NCBI RefSeq assembly: GCF_019175385.1
Contig: NC_083340.1
Span: forward strand, 11,792,336-11,856,335
Direction of reading: 5' to 3'
Length of the DNA: 64,000 nucleotides
From: Lycium barbarum
Taxonomy: Eukaryota; Streptophyta; Magnoliopsida; Solanales; Solanaceae
Positions 39,016 through 51,927 of this stretch are shown in pieces. Under the pieces are notes generated by a model. The model ran no database searches. It had not been told where the DNA came from and saw only the letters and a list, made by a program, of their open reading frames with translations. The translations under genes and the position numbers were made by a program. Position 1 is the stretch's first letter, and every line of letters starts with the position of its first letter.

Positions 39016-39415
39016 ATGGGCTGAAACTTGCATTTTAATTTTTGGCCCTCAAATTGGTGGTCTTTAATTTTTATCCTTCGCTTAATACCCGAGGTTCTGA
39101 GCTCGAAGTCAAGCTCAGTAAAAAAAAAGAAGGAATTTCGCAAGACAGAGGTGTGAATTCACAAAGTAGAATTTTGCTGGGCAAAATTTTGCATGCTTAA
39201 GACAGAGTTTAGTCCAAAACGTAGAGTTAGAAAAACTCTCCCTTAAGATAGAGTTTTGAAAAAATCTACCTTGCGATTTTTTTTTAATTTTTGACTGAGC
39301 AGGAGTTTGAACCCGAAACCACGGGATTCTAACGAAGGACAAAAATTAAAGACTACCAATTTAATGAGCAAAAATTAAAGACCACCCCAAAATAAGGACA
39401 TTGCTGAGATTGCCC
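39016..39415. mobile_element. Long-inverted-repeat element, copy 3
   Basis: The left arm has tttaatttttggccctcaaa and tggtggtctttaatttttat. The right arm has aaaaattaaagactaccaat and aaattaaagaccaccccaaa. The centre repeats aaaactc-type blocks around ttgcgatttttttt. It is the same family as copies 1 and 2. It starts at the TGGGCT motif of the fibrillarin promoter, so it may bound that promoter. Confidence 0.75.
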
Positions 39416-39519
39416 CTCTTTTTTCTGTGTAAGGAAATTAATCAAATTAATATGCTTTCATAGTGGGCCAATCCTAAGGCCGTCTAACGGACGATTCCTT
39501 AATGGGATACATTTTTTTT

Positions 39520-39852
39520 GTGCAGATTGCCATTCAAAAGCACTGGTCTTTAATTTTTGTCCCTCAAACTGGTGGTCTTTAATTTTAGTCCTTCACCTAA
39601 TACCTGAAGATTCTAGGTTGAACAACAGCTCAGTAAAAAAAAAAAAAAAAAAAAAAAGGAATTTCGCAAGGTAGAGTTATAGGCCTAACTTTGCTACAAA
39701 ACTCTGTCTTGCGATTTATTTTTTTTACCGAGCCAGAGTTCAAACCCCAAACCACATGGTATTAGGCGAAGGCCAAAAATTAAAACCACCAATTTGAGGG
39801 GCAAAAATTAAAGACCACCAAAATAAGCGCATTCCTGTGAATTGCCCAATAG
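39520..39852. mobile_element. Long-inverted-repeat element, copy 4
   Basis: The left end is tgtgcagattgcc, and the right end is cattcctgtgaattgccc read against it. The arms contain ctggtctttaatttttgtcc and gcaaaaattaaagaccacca. The centre has a long A run near 39636 and cgcaaggtagagttatagg. This is the shortest of the four copies. Confidence 0.75.
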
Positions 39853-40435
39853 GATGAGAGGGACCGGGACCTTAGCGGGTCGAGATTAGCGGGTCCGTCT
39901 GATCCCACTAACTAAGGGGATGGGATGGGTCAGATCCCTTGGTGCGGTTTTCAAATTTTTTTAAAATTGTATTAATTGAAATCACTAAAATTTTTATAAG
40001 AAGATGATAGTGTGATTTAACACGACATAAATTTAGTAAATGAACACAAATTTAAAATAAACATCAAACTTAAATTGATAACATTGTAAATTCAAGACAT
40101 ACAAACATGTTTTTTCTAAATTAACATTCACTGGACATACACCTATCTAATGAAAGTAGATAAAAATGGTGTCCGCACCAGCTTAGGTACACCTCTTATC
40201 TTTCATTTGCTACTTGCTATCTCCCACCGGCTCAACATATAAAAATATCAAATTGATTAGTAAATTCTAGCTATGTGGTCGAAACTGCATGTTTTATGAC
40301 CATTATATAGGTTTATATCTGCCCAGGTTCAAAAGCAAAACAAAAAGGAAGGTGGTTTCATTGAATTTAATTCAGAAGTGAGCGTGGTTGTCAGTTATGG
40401 AGAAAGGAATTATACTAATCTTTTTTTTTTATATA

Positions 40436-40563
40436 ATAACCGTGGTGTTTGGGCAGGCTTGCATGCACCTTGATTAATCCCATGAGGTACCTGCTACCTG
40501 CCATCAGCACACAGGTACCCGGTAATTTTGTCCATCAAGACTTGGACATATATAAAAAAATCA
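40436..40563 (-). mobile_element. SINE 3' half, reverse orientation (duplicate of 30165-30300)
   Basis: The same reverse-oriented SINE segment as at 30165-30300, with aaccgtggtgtttgggcagg and aaaaaatcacctagga. Sharing between the two copies shows the SINE predates the duplication. Confidence 0.7.
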
Positions 40564-40652
40564 CCTAGGACATTATACCATCTTCAAAAACACTTAAAAG
40601 AGCCCAGTAAGCCAAACTGTATATGCACCACAAAGTTGATATCAATGGTCAC

Positions 40653-41234
40653 TAGGCCTGTGCACGAATCGGTTCGGTTCGGTTTTGGCCATCATCGAGT
40701 TGAAATTTCGAATTTCGACTTTCTAAAATTCTCAACCAAACTCGATCCATTCTAGGTTCAATTTGATTCCTTTTTTATTATTTCGGTTCGGTTACACAAA
40801 TCGATTTGTTCGATTTATTCGAAAGTTTAACAAGCAACTATTTCATTTCAGTTTTAGAGTAAACATAACAAAAAATAATGAGATCCTAAACTTGCAGCCT
40901 TATAACCAAGACATTAACCAAGAAAAACCGATAAACTTGCAAGAATAATAGCATATAAATAGCAAAACAAGAGTTTGACAACTTGTGCAAGCATACAAAT
41001 CCGCCAACACCACATTACATATACCAAATTAGTCATATTAATCGGCATATAAATTCGATTTGTTCGGATCGGTTCAGTTGATAATTGAAGCAAACCGTAT
41101 CCGAACCGTTAAACCGTAATATTTTACAATTGCATTTGTAAATCGAAATCGAAATGTATTATCCAAATTAAATTATCCGAATTATTTCGAATCGGTTCGG
41201 AAATTCGAATTGAACCGATTTGTGCACAGACCTA
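40653..41234. mobile_element. hAT-type MITE, 582 bp, perfect 8-bp target duplication
   Basis: The ends taggcctgtgcacgaatcgg and ccgatttgtgcacagaccta are inverted repeats and extend inward through ggttcgg blocks. atggtcac flanks both sides (40645-40652 and 41235-41242). The first copy at about 30379-30386 has a single atagtcac, the empty site, so the insertion happened after the duplication. No coding capacity. Confidence 0.95.
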
Positions 41235-41377
41235 ATGGTCACGTATACACGCCTAAGCATTACACCAAATATTCTGCATATTAAGTTGTCCTGCTTCTGC
41301 ATTTGTTCTTAGGTAAAATAATGATTCACCACGTCGAAAACAAAAGGTTATTGTGGCCGCCTAATGAGAAATATGGT

Positions 41378-44300
41378 TCATTTGGACAGCACGGGCGGTC
41401 TAAAATCTTCCAACTGTGTGCTGGAGGCACTGCAGATATCTCGCAAGGCTGATTCTCCCTTCTCTGATCTTATAAGGTCAAATGTACTTTCGAGAACTTC
41501 ATATCCCAATCCAGTTTGCAGAAGATGACCAGGCTCCTCACCACCATGTCGTATAAGACCTCCTGTTTCTTTCAGAGAGATCACATTTTCACTAATTAAT
41601 CTACCGAAAATGTGACCAAGAAATACAGCTGCTTTTGGAGCATCAGTAACTTCATCCTCCAGAGTCGCTAAAACTGATTCAAACCTGCTAAGAGAAAGAC
41701 AATTATAAGAAAAGACTCGGAAGATAGTAGAAAAGAAATTGGTGGCTTACCCCTCAATGAGCTGTTTGGTATCCAGTACCACCTTGGACTTCGTAAGACT
41801 GATAAGAAGCCGAGTAAGAAGATCCCGGTCTCTTTCTTTCCTCTGAAATGAGTCATTTACCCAAATCGATAACATCATTGGAAGGAAGCTTGGTGAGTTC
41901 AACTCTCCAATGCGTAGAACAACTTCGTCCTCATCAACTGCACTGGAACCAGAAAATAACACGCATTATAGCTGTAAAACGAAAATTAAAAGTAGGAAAT
42001 CCCCGAAAGGATCTTCTCTCACGTAGTCAAACAGAATGAAAGAATAATGCCACATATATTATGTAAACGTAGTTAATAGTTTCCTTTGCTATAAGTTTCC
42101 TTAACAAAGTCGGCACCCTGAATGTGAAGCTACAATCATAGAAGTACTTTCCTTACTAGAATAATTTTCACGTTACAGATATGTACAAACAAATACTCTA
42201 TCACATTAATTACATTGGGGCTGATAGTCTATAGAAGTTTTCATATCTTAAGAACTTAAACTTCGTAATTAATTAACTGGTCATATCATTTCCTTCAGAT
42301 GGTTCTATTACACTCTTGCTATGATGCAGATTCCCCAAAAAGTCCTCAAGTTATATTCTTTCTTTACATTGTATGATCAGTAATGCACTGGCAACTTGTC
42401 TCTTTTTCGACGCAGCTTCTTTTACGGATTCACCGTAAAGGAAAGAATTAGTAACTAGGGTATAGACAAATTAAACAATGGAAGAGAGAAATTTTACCTG
42501 TAAAATTCATGAATAGCTGCAATCGACATTTCACCAAGTCGTTCTTCAGACAATACCATTCCTGGTGAATTTGGCGCAGCAGAGGGTCGATCCGGATGAG
42601 CTGAGGCTGGCGGTTCCGCAGATCTCCCAAAAGGACGATTTATATTTGTTACTTCTCTTTCTGCATAATGTGTGTGCTCATGTTGATTTGGTCGAGCATA
42701 AGCAGTAGGCTTCACCACTGTCCCTGGAGCATATTTGGCTATTGATTCTTGTCTTGAGTTGTATGGTGACCACCCAGAACCAGCATGTACATCTGCCACA
42801 GGACCACCAGAATGCATTGGTGGGCCCCTGAAACATGTTCCCCTTCCGGGGCCTCCTCCCCGGGGACCAAGGCTCATTGTTTTATCATCAAGAGGTCGCT
42901 GTGGCGAGGCAGCTGATGATATCCTACTCTCATGGGGATGTTTAGCTTCCAACCTGCAATCCTGGCTTCCAGATCCACGATTTTGTGATGGCATTCCACG
43001 AAATGGAGTCATCTGAGGAGCTGGCGAAGAAAACATGGATGGCCGAAGACCTAAATCTGCAGGCTGCCCTCTTCTAGCAGAAGAAACAGTGCTTGAACCA
43101 CGAGTGGACCGACGACGTTCTTGAACAGCATCCCTTCGCACTTCCTCGATCTTTTTGGGGCCTTCTACTTTTCTTCTTTGCTGCCACTTATTTTTTCTCA
43201 AATCAATAATATCCATTAACATAAACCTCACCCTAGTAGACAAATCTGTATTGTTAGCCATTGTCATCATCATATCAAAATAGGCGTCCATGTAATCCTT
43301 CGCCTTGGAATGGTCGATCATTTCTCCTATAGTGCTCATAAGCTTGCAAAGAGACTCAATATCTTCCTCATCTGGAGTCTGGTACTGCCCCAGCAATTTC
43401 TGGATGCACTCATGCATTATCCTCTCTGTAAGCATCTTCTTCTTGTATAATTCCCCAATCAGTCTTATGTTACCTAACATCCTTCTTCGTGCTTGTAACC
43501 TCTTCTCCTCTCTCTTTCCCTCTGACAGCTTCACCTCTCCATCCTCTTCCATACTGTCAGCTTCTGCTTCTTCTCTTTCACCTCTCTCAAACTCCTCCTG
43601 GCATTTATCAAGGAGAAGTCTCTTGAAAGTTATTTTCTGATTGTCCTCCACAAAATCAGGAAGTTCCCCGGCTAGATGATGACAAAAATTTGCATACATC
43701 TCACAAAATGTTGGCTCCATTAGAGCTTTGTCAAATATCTGTGAAATGACACCAGCAAGAGTGGTAGCACTATCAATATTAACCTCCTTTACTTGCTCAA
43801 ACAACTTCTCAAAATTTTGTGGAGTTAGCTTGTTGAGGATAGCTTTCAAGTGTCTACGTTTTGCCTCTTCTGCATCAGTCACTTTGCGTATCTCATATTT
43901 CTTGTCAGCTTTGTGCATAACTTGCAGTGGATGAGAAGGACTTGAACCTTTTCGAGAGCCAGAAACCCGCTGCCAGCGGTTGGCATCGGACCGAATATGT
44001 TGTACTCCTCCCTGAGAGGCTAATGGCAGCATCGTTCCTGCAGGAAACACAGATACATATTGGCTAGGTGGCTGTCCTTGTAGATTCCTCATATTTTTGT
44101 GGTTTCCTCTTCCTGGACGAGCACCGTTAGCGTTTCCCCCTTGGTTGATATCAGTATGTTGCTCATTGGTCCACCTGCCATCATCCACCATTCCAGTAGG
44201 ACGGTTCTCAGACCAAGAAGAGCTGCCTTGTCTGCTATTAGTTTGTCCAGGACAGGGGTTTGGACCATGCTTGTTAAAATCCACCCCTTTTGAATTAGGA

Positions 44301-47300
44301 CTTAAAAGGGCCTCCACCATATGCCATGGAACTTCAAAATTAGCAGGGAGATCAGCGAAATGAGAAGAAAGGGTAAGAAGGAAATCTCTTGAGTATCTCT
44401 TTTTGCCTGTAGTGACACTTCCACCATTTGGATGCCTAAGATTATCATTAATGATCTTATTGTCACCAGAAGTTTCCAACTTTGGAGTTGACATAGCAGC
44501 ATCTTCCCAGTTGTTTGGTTCACCTGTACTCTTTTTATCTTCATTTGCTGAAAAATCTTCATTAGAACTTGATGATATCTTCCTTGCTGTGAGACTGGAA
44601 CAGCTCTCAACACTTTCTGAAGAAACAGAAGACTGTAGTTTTTCCTTGGGTCCCTTAAATGCCATATAAAGATCAGACGTATCCCCAGCTGCATCAGCTT
44701 TCTGAAGAATTTCTCTTCTCTTTTTCTTTCCCCTGGAGTTTGCACTTTTCACCTTATTCGTAGGTTTATCCTTTGGACTTGATCCTTGAACGCGACGATA
44801 TTCAGTTTTTGTTTCGTCAGACACTTTTCCCCAAATTTTGGTATATGATGGAGATGATGGTGAAGTATGAATATGAGAATCCTCATGATGACCCACATTG
44901 TTAGTTTCACAGCCACCTGCGCTTGATACTTGATCCGGTATATCCCTATCAGATGGAGTAGTTGTAAATTGTCCTTTTCTAATGCCCTTACCAGCAATCA
45001 CATTCCCTTGATTAGTTGTCACTCTAAAATGTTCCGATGCATCATGAATGCTAGTGTCTGAATTACGCAGGGATGCTCCAGAACAAATGGAAGCATCACT
45101 AAGCGTCTCTGATAATGCGGAAGTTGCTTGGGTTTCTATAGTTTCAGCATTTTGACCTTCTGAAATACAGTTTACTGAATTTGGTGTAGGATTCGATATG
45201 GACGTGAAATTTCCTTCCTGATTCAGAGAATGACAAAGTTATGAGAATGCTTAAGTCATTTTTAAATACTCAGAAAAATCAGTGATCTCCCCTTGTCAGA
45301 AAGTAAGCCCTATGGGTAGTTTGAGTCTTTGAGAAAGACCAGAGATGTGAACACATGTGGAAGCTGCACCATCATAAAAGTAAACATACCTCTTGTAGCT
45401 GTTGAGGATGCAATTGGCTTTTCATTGGAAGGTTCTTCAACTCGGTCTCAACATAATCGACTCCTCGAACATGGTTAATAGCACTACCAGAAGGAGGTAT
45501 ATCAACAGAAACTAGTGATTTGTCTGGTGAAGCAAAAAGTATTGGCTTGGAGGCAGATTCTGACACCTCAATCGAGGTTTCTGGGAGAATCTTTAGTTCC
45601 TCTTCATTAGAGCTAACTCTCAAAGGTGGTTGGCGTGCTTTTTCTATTTCTGTTGTCTTCTTGGCAAATGAAGATGTCAAAAGCTCTCTTCTAACCGAGC
45701 CAGGAGCTTGGTTAATGGCCAACTGAACTGAAGCTGGAGAAATAGAAATCCCATGCATACATTTAAAGTTGCAGCTAGGAAAAGCATATAAATATTTAAA
45801 GCACATTCACCAACAAAAGTTAGTAATCTTGCCTACCTGGAGAGCTATATCCTAGTCCTGGAGCACAGGGAGCCACAAAGGAGTTTGTTATAGGAACCGG
45901 AGGAGCATTTTGTAAGAAAATAGGATTTGGGGGCACATGTGGAAAAAAGTTCATAGGACGAGATGGACCATAAGGCATAGGCTGTGATGGTAAGCCCCCA
46001 ACATGATGTATTGCCAAGCCAGATGAACGACCATCCAACTTCATGTCAACCTTCTCATCTAGTTTCAACTCTTCATGAGTTTCAGGATGAGTAATTTTAA
46101 CAGATCTGCGAGGATTAACCTTCCTAACATGCTGCCCAAACTGAGGTGGAATCCCAACTCCCATGCTGCCAAACGGAGAGCTCATCTGATGACCAAATTT
46201 AGGAGGGAAGTTCATCATCTGTCCCTGCTGCATTGCTCCCTGAAGCTGCATAGGGTGAGGTTGGAGACCAGGGACAAATGGGGGATGCCTGACTTGGTTG
46301 GGATTTCCAACAGGTAGTGGCATTGGCATCGGGAACGAAGAACAGGGAATCCCTTGATGTTGAACCTGTGGTCCAGGCATTCCGAACTGCACAGGACCGT
46401 GTGGCGGCAGAAAAGGAGGATTGACTGGAACCCCGGGATAAGGGAGAGAAGATAACTTCTGCATGCTACTAACAGCATGAGCAGCTGAAACCTGAATGGG
46501 TAGATCTCTTTCAGGAGAATACTGAGGATCAGGATTTTTATTCATCGGCTTCCCAGTGTCCTCCCTAAACTGTGGCTGATGTGGAGCAGAAGAAGGCAAA
46601 AGATGCTGTGGTCTAAAAGGACTAGATCGTGCCTGCAAAACAGAATGTTTCCTTTGAAAAGATGATAAAGAGTTAACCTAAAGTACAAATCAGAGCATCA
46701 TTTCGGCAACTGAAAGAGCTAGAAAGTTAAACCACCCACTAGTATTACTTCAAATGTTGTCCTTGAAACAAATAGTGAAAAGTTAACAGTTACCAATAAG
46801 AAAGACAGCTAGACCATGACAATCCCCACAGCCAGCTCTCTCTATTACTGTGGAGATACATGCCCAAATTCTGAGTACAGGTTTTTCAATCAACCACATG
46901 CGACATTGAAAAAAAAGTTTAATTTGGCGCAAATGTATTACTCGAGGCTTGATCTTGATCTATTCACTCAGAATACCTCGCTAAAATCTTGGATAATGAC
47001 TTATTTGAGGAGCTGTTCAAGTTTCTCCATGCTATATTATCTAGTTTGTGTGAACAAGTAGTGATTTTGGTTCATTGAAATAGTTAGTCAATTCCAATCT
47101 GAAGTAGTATCTGCAGAGAATACAAATCATAAAGAATCACTAGACAGCTTTACTACCTGCATGCGCTTCTGCTCATCCATGTTGGGGGGTGCTGAGTTGG
47201 TTCTTTGAGGAAGCTGAAGTTAAGAGCAAAATTTCAGTAAGTTAAATTTAATCCTTCTTGTTAAAGAATAATGATAATCCCATAAAGCAAATGGAGTATA

Positions 47301-50300
47301 TGAATGACATGTTGTGTGGTACCTGCATCCCATTCACAAAACCTGGGGTAAAGCTTCCAAACTGAAGAGATACTTTCTTAGAAGTGTCATCTGCCAGATA
47401 CATAGTTCATAGAAGCACAAGTAAATGAAATAGTTCATAGAAGCACAAGTAAATGAAACAGCATTGGAAATCCTCAAAATTTTAGCAATACAGAACAAGT
47501 AATGCAGATACGCAAGTCCATTTATGTGGGTCAAATTATGTAGAGGATATAAACATATATGTCCACCGTTCAATTCATTCCCATTTTTTCTTTTGTTTCG
47601 ACACCCTTGAGCATGACAACTACAGACAGACAAGGATGTATCAAGAGAAAATGGTATTGGGATATTGTTTAATGTCTAATCACTATGAATGTTCCTGACA
47701 GCAAGAATACCTTTCTTGGGGGTCTGGGGAGCTGATGGATCCAAATCTGTAGATGCATGTTGAGGAGAAAGAGCACCAGAAACAATTTGGTTATCTTCGT
47801 ATGTGACTCTATCTGATATAGGAGCATTTGAAGAGCCTGAAAACTCATAGAATGTGTGACATATTGAGAAAAAATAGCATCATATCACCTATTTATTCTT
47901 TCCATTGAATTAGTGAAATAACCAATGACACACCAGATGAGAAGTATGATGCTTGAGGAAGTAAGGAAAAGAAAACAAGTACTACTTGTACAAGAACTAC
48001 ATAAAGAAAGATATGAGAAGAACTGCCCATGCAGACACCAGTCTACCCTTTCCCAAAATCTGAGTTTAAGAATTCCTCTCCTTTAAGGAATTGTAAAAGA
48101 ATTTCCAATTTTCAACTTACCGAAGCTTATGTACCAAAACCGCCACTATAATAGATCTAGTACAAGATGCCTTATCATGACGTATTTGTGTATTTCTTAA
48201 TTCAAAACCATAATTCAAATGAGCTACAATTAGTTTTCTAAATATGAATAGCAGGCCATATAACCTATTTGTAGTAATCTACTTTTTACTTCTTAAGTTC
48301 AAGACAAACTTGAACTGAAAAATGTAGTATCCTTTCAAAGTGTTAAAATCAAAAACTGAGAAGCAAGCAGGAGTTGCAGCATAGTTTAGAGGCAAATCAG
48401 AACAAACAAACAAATGAACAAACAAAAAGAGAACCCAAAGAAGAACAAGAAGAGAAAAAAGGTATGCCTGTTTGATCAACACATTAAGACCACAAAAGCA
48501 GTAGTTCAGAACGAATATATGCATTCTATATTCCATTACAATTTCAACTTTCTAAGTTAATATTTCTCTAGTCAGCAAGCATTGAGATTTCAATTTTTAG
48601 GTATTGAAGGGGGAAAATGCTGTTCTGTTTTCAGATTTGAGATAAACTCCTTAAAGCTTCAGTAGTATCACATGTAAAATAATATATCCTCCCATTTCAG
48701 AATTCCCGCAATAGATCCGTGTGCAGTTGCTACAGGCAGATTTTAAGAATCTAGATTGAGATTCTTTACCCTCTGCTAGACCAATGAAGCTTTTCGTGAT
48801 CATTTCACCTATTAACCTACAGATTCTCAGAACAGTTTGGACCTTAAATATCAATGATTTAGCGGAATTACTACAAAAATGTATGTTTTTCACTAACTCA
48901 TCTAGCAAATCCAAAATGATTGAGCTGATTTAGAACTCTAAAAACTCTGCTGACATCTACGGTAACAAACAAACAAAAAGTTAAGAAACTCAATTTGCAT
49001 GGATTTCATAGAAGGAGATGAAGGGAAACCGCTGTGAAATCTAAAGGAGTACTTATTTTTGCAGTAACCAGAATGCTATGCAAATAGACTAGAAAGAATT
49101 TTGCTCGTTGTTGATGCAAGCGCAATTAAGCAGAGGAATTATAATCGAGGAATTTTGGAGAGTTTTATGAACCAGATAAATAGTGAATGGTTAGAGGAAA
49201 TTTAAAAAACCTGATCCTGAGGTTTTGGCAGGGGCATCATTTTGCACAGCAACAAACTCCTGATCAGCAACAGCATCAGTTGCTTTCAATGGACCTGTTT
49301 CTCCATCAGACTTCTTGAAGCTAATACAAAGAAATCATTATAAATATCAAATTACATTAAACCAAAAAAAGTTCCTCAATGTAGAATTGTGTCTAGGAGG
49401 ACACAAAGAAGATGCATGCAACAGTCTAAAAATTCAGACGCATGCAGTGTGCAGTTGATGATTACTTGATATGAAAATCCTCAAAAATGAAATAGCTCAG
49501 TAAGAACATTATATCAATAACCTCATGATACAAAGTAACGTTCTACTCACACAACTCAGAAGTAGTTCAAAATCAATGCGGTCAACTCGTTCTTTCAATG
49601 TAGCGAGGCATAATGGAACAATTATGAGACTACTGGTAGTTATGGGATAATATTTTGCAGTGAATTATGAATTTGGATGAGGGATCCCGATAACTTGCAC
49701 AGGAAACTATCAAGTTTCCAATGCAAATGGCAAGAAAAATCAACTTAACTGATCTCCTACTTCCTATAGGAGATTAATTCAGGTTTAGTCTACACTTATT
49801 GCTGTATTTCCTTTTCTGGCGGAGCAAACAAACTATCTAAACTATTACCCAACTAGAGTCAAACTTTTTTTGTACCAGTACTCTCATTTATCATATTCAT
49901 AAAACCCAAAGCCTTGTTTGTTTGACAAACATGCATAAGTACAACAACGTTAAAAGCCTCAATTCCAAACTAGTTGAAGCCAATTGCGCGAATCATCAAC
50001 ATGACATTCTGTTCTATTTCAGTATGTTTCATTCTACAATAATATAACAATCCCTCTGTCCCATTAATACTATTCGAAGAGCCAAACACATTTTCTTTGA
50101 CCGTGATTTTTCCATAAACATTTTGAATTATCAGCTATTATCAGTTTTAATACTTCTTTCGTAATTAAGAAATGTTTAAATGTACTCCCTCCGTCCCAAA
50201 ATAATCACTTTTATCTTTTCAGGAGTCAATTTGACTAATTTTAGAAACTAAATCGGATTAGATCAACTCAAAAATTTTAAATAAAAATTTAGATATTTCA

Positions 50301-50782
50301 AAACTATACAAAAACGACTAAGTGGCAATTTTCTCATATCAACATGATGAAAAAATACATTTTAAAATATTAGTCAAAGCTCACATAGTCTGAATCTCGA
50401 CAAGCAAAAAGTATCAGATAATATGGGACGGAGGAAGTATTTCAAAAAAATCAAAAAATGTGAGTCCTAATTCACACTGAAAATTTGGTAGTTTGACCCT
50501 CGTACCTGAACCCACCACATATAATGCAACCGAATGAGTACAAGTAATTAGTGAAAAATCCATACATCATATAAATTTTATTTCAACAATTAGTTAATTT
50601 GACCCTCGTACTCTGAAACCTACCACATAAATTAGTACAAAAAAAAAAAAAAAAAGAAAGAATGATACCTTAGCGTGGTGGGAGAAGAGGAAGGAGGAGG
50701 TAGAACAGAACTACCACCACCTTTTACCTTTTGATACTGTGCTGAAGTTGAACCACGACCACCAACTCTACTATTTCTCCTA

Positions 50783-50813
<31 letters not shown>

Positions 50814-50868
50814 TGTTATAGTGACTCTGTGATGTTTCACTTTTCTTGGAATCACCCCTTCGCTGCAT
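41378..50868 (-). CDS. EIF4G: Translation initiation factor eIF4G
   Basis: The scaffold of the cap-binding complex eIF4F, which joins eIF4E, eIF4A and the ribosome. Ten minus-strand coding exons: 50868-50669, 49320-49211, 47836-47711, 47390-47323, 47213-47157, 46632-45837, 45733-45390, 45217-42498, 41942-41751 and 41684-41378. They sum to 4920 bases and 1639 residues, close to other plant eIF4Gs, and all have GT-AG junctions. The long N-terminal half is low-complexity. An eIF4E-binding motif (KRYSRDFLLTL, pattern YxxxxL) lies near 837. The MIF4G domain runs about 1030-1240 (TPQNFEKLFEQVKEVN to DIIDLRKN), and MA3 from about 1468 to the end, closing with DFRPPVLSK. The first exon begins MQRRGDSKKSETSQS and carries an Asn run encoded by a TTA repeat (50774-50812). 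A noncoding first exon further upstream is possible. A partial pseudogene copy lies 10.9 kb away. Confidence 0.95.
49920..50010. mobile_element. Possible RTE LINE 3' tail scrap in eIF4G intron 1
   Basis: The segment agtacaacaacgttaaaagc, ccaaactagttgaagccaat and gcgaatcatcaacatgacat resembles, with several changes, the tail of the RTE LINEs seen at 10870 and 26988. It is weak evidence by itself. Confidence 0.35.
50185..50437. mobile_element. Stowaway-like MITE, 253 bp, in eIF4G intron 1
   Basis: The ends ctccctccgtcccaaaat and atatgggacggaggaag are imperfect inverted repeats, with TA on both sides (50183-50184 and 50438-50439). It lies 232 bp downstream of exon 1 of eIF4G, in the intron. No coding capacity. 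Confidence 0.85.
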
Positions 50869-51066
50869 GTAACATATATTGACTCAACACCCTTTTACAC
50901 TTTTCTTCTTCAATCTCCAGATCACATGCACACTTTAAAGGGAAACAATTAGTTTATCATGAAACAAAGAAATGTTGTGTACGTAATGTCTAATGAATCC
51001 ATGCATTATTATCTAACTAGATTTTGATTTTGCATGTGTAATGGTGAAAACAGATCATAGAGGGGC

Positions 51067-51090
51067 GGTGTGTGTGTGTGTGTGTGTGTT
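51067..51090. repeat. GT microsatellite upstream of eIF4G
   Basis: About 11 uninterrupted GT units lie 200 bp upstream of the eIF4G start codon, probably in the 5' leader or promoter. It is a likely polymorphic marker. Confidence 0.9.
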
Positions 51091-51094
51091 TTAC

Positions 51095-51927
51095 TTGGTT
51101 ATGCAATGTTACGGAACTGGAGAAAAAGAAAGTGGAAAAAGAAAAAAAGGAAGAAAAAAGTAGAAGAAAAATGTTAAAATGAAATGATTTTGGATCATGG
51201 TATTGACTCTTTCTTTCTTTCTTTCTTTTTCCTTTTTATCTGCTTGTTTATGAAATTGATTTTTTATATTGTGATTTAACTGTATAAAACCAGTTTAAAA
51301 AGGAGTAACTATTTGAGCTATACATTCGGAGACTCTTTCAAACTCTTTTTCCTAATTTTGGGATCACGGAGTTCTTCTATTCAGATCAACCAAATAATAA
51401 TTTACTTCTTTGCTTTAGATTGTTGTAAATTATTTCCTTAATTTGGTCATGTTTGTAACTCAAAAAACTGCCATATTTTTTAAATCATTAGTGAGGAACT
51501 AATCGTATCTCCAACCTAATATAGGAGGAGTAAATTTGTTTACACCAAACCATATGAATTCTCATAGTTAAGTGAGTTAATAAGGATGAAAATATGTTTT
51601 AAGTAACCATGATTAAGTAATAAAAGTTAATTACCAAACACATATCTTGTATTTATTGATGTGGTATGAACACTGCGTACTAGTAAGTTTTTACCAACAG
51701 AAGAGGTTTTGCCCGTTTTTCCCCTTTATTATTTTCCCTTCTAGTATGATCAAATTACAAACCCAACTAATTGATTAGTCAATGGGATGACATGTGAAAG
51801 AATACAAGTATCTGGCACTACTCGGTATAAATTGAAAGTTAATGTTGAGGCGTTATGACTTATGATCACAGTTAAATAAAGTATTCGCTTAATTATTTTG
51901 AAAATAAATTATCAAAACCATAAAATA
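51095..51927. other. eIF4G upstream region, no further feature
   Basis: Contains the likely promoter of eIF4G (minus strand) and purine-rich and CTTT-repeat tracts near 51120-51230. No exon was seen, and no TATA box could be assigned with confidence. Confidence 0.4.

Larger units (their letters stand above)
40123..44870. repeat. Segmental duplication, copy 2 (source, within eIF4G)
   Basis: This is the counterpart of 29861-35035. It covers the eIF4G 3' flank and the last three coding exons. Since eIF4G continues intact past 44870, this is the source and the other is the derived copy. It lacks the 12 bp present in the pseudogene at 33264-33275 (equivalent position near 43112), and it has its own hAT insertion at 40653-41234. 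Confidence 0.95.
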
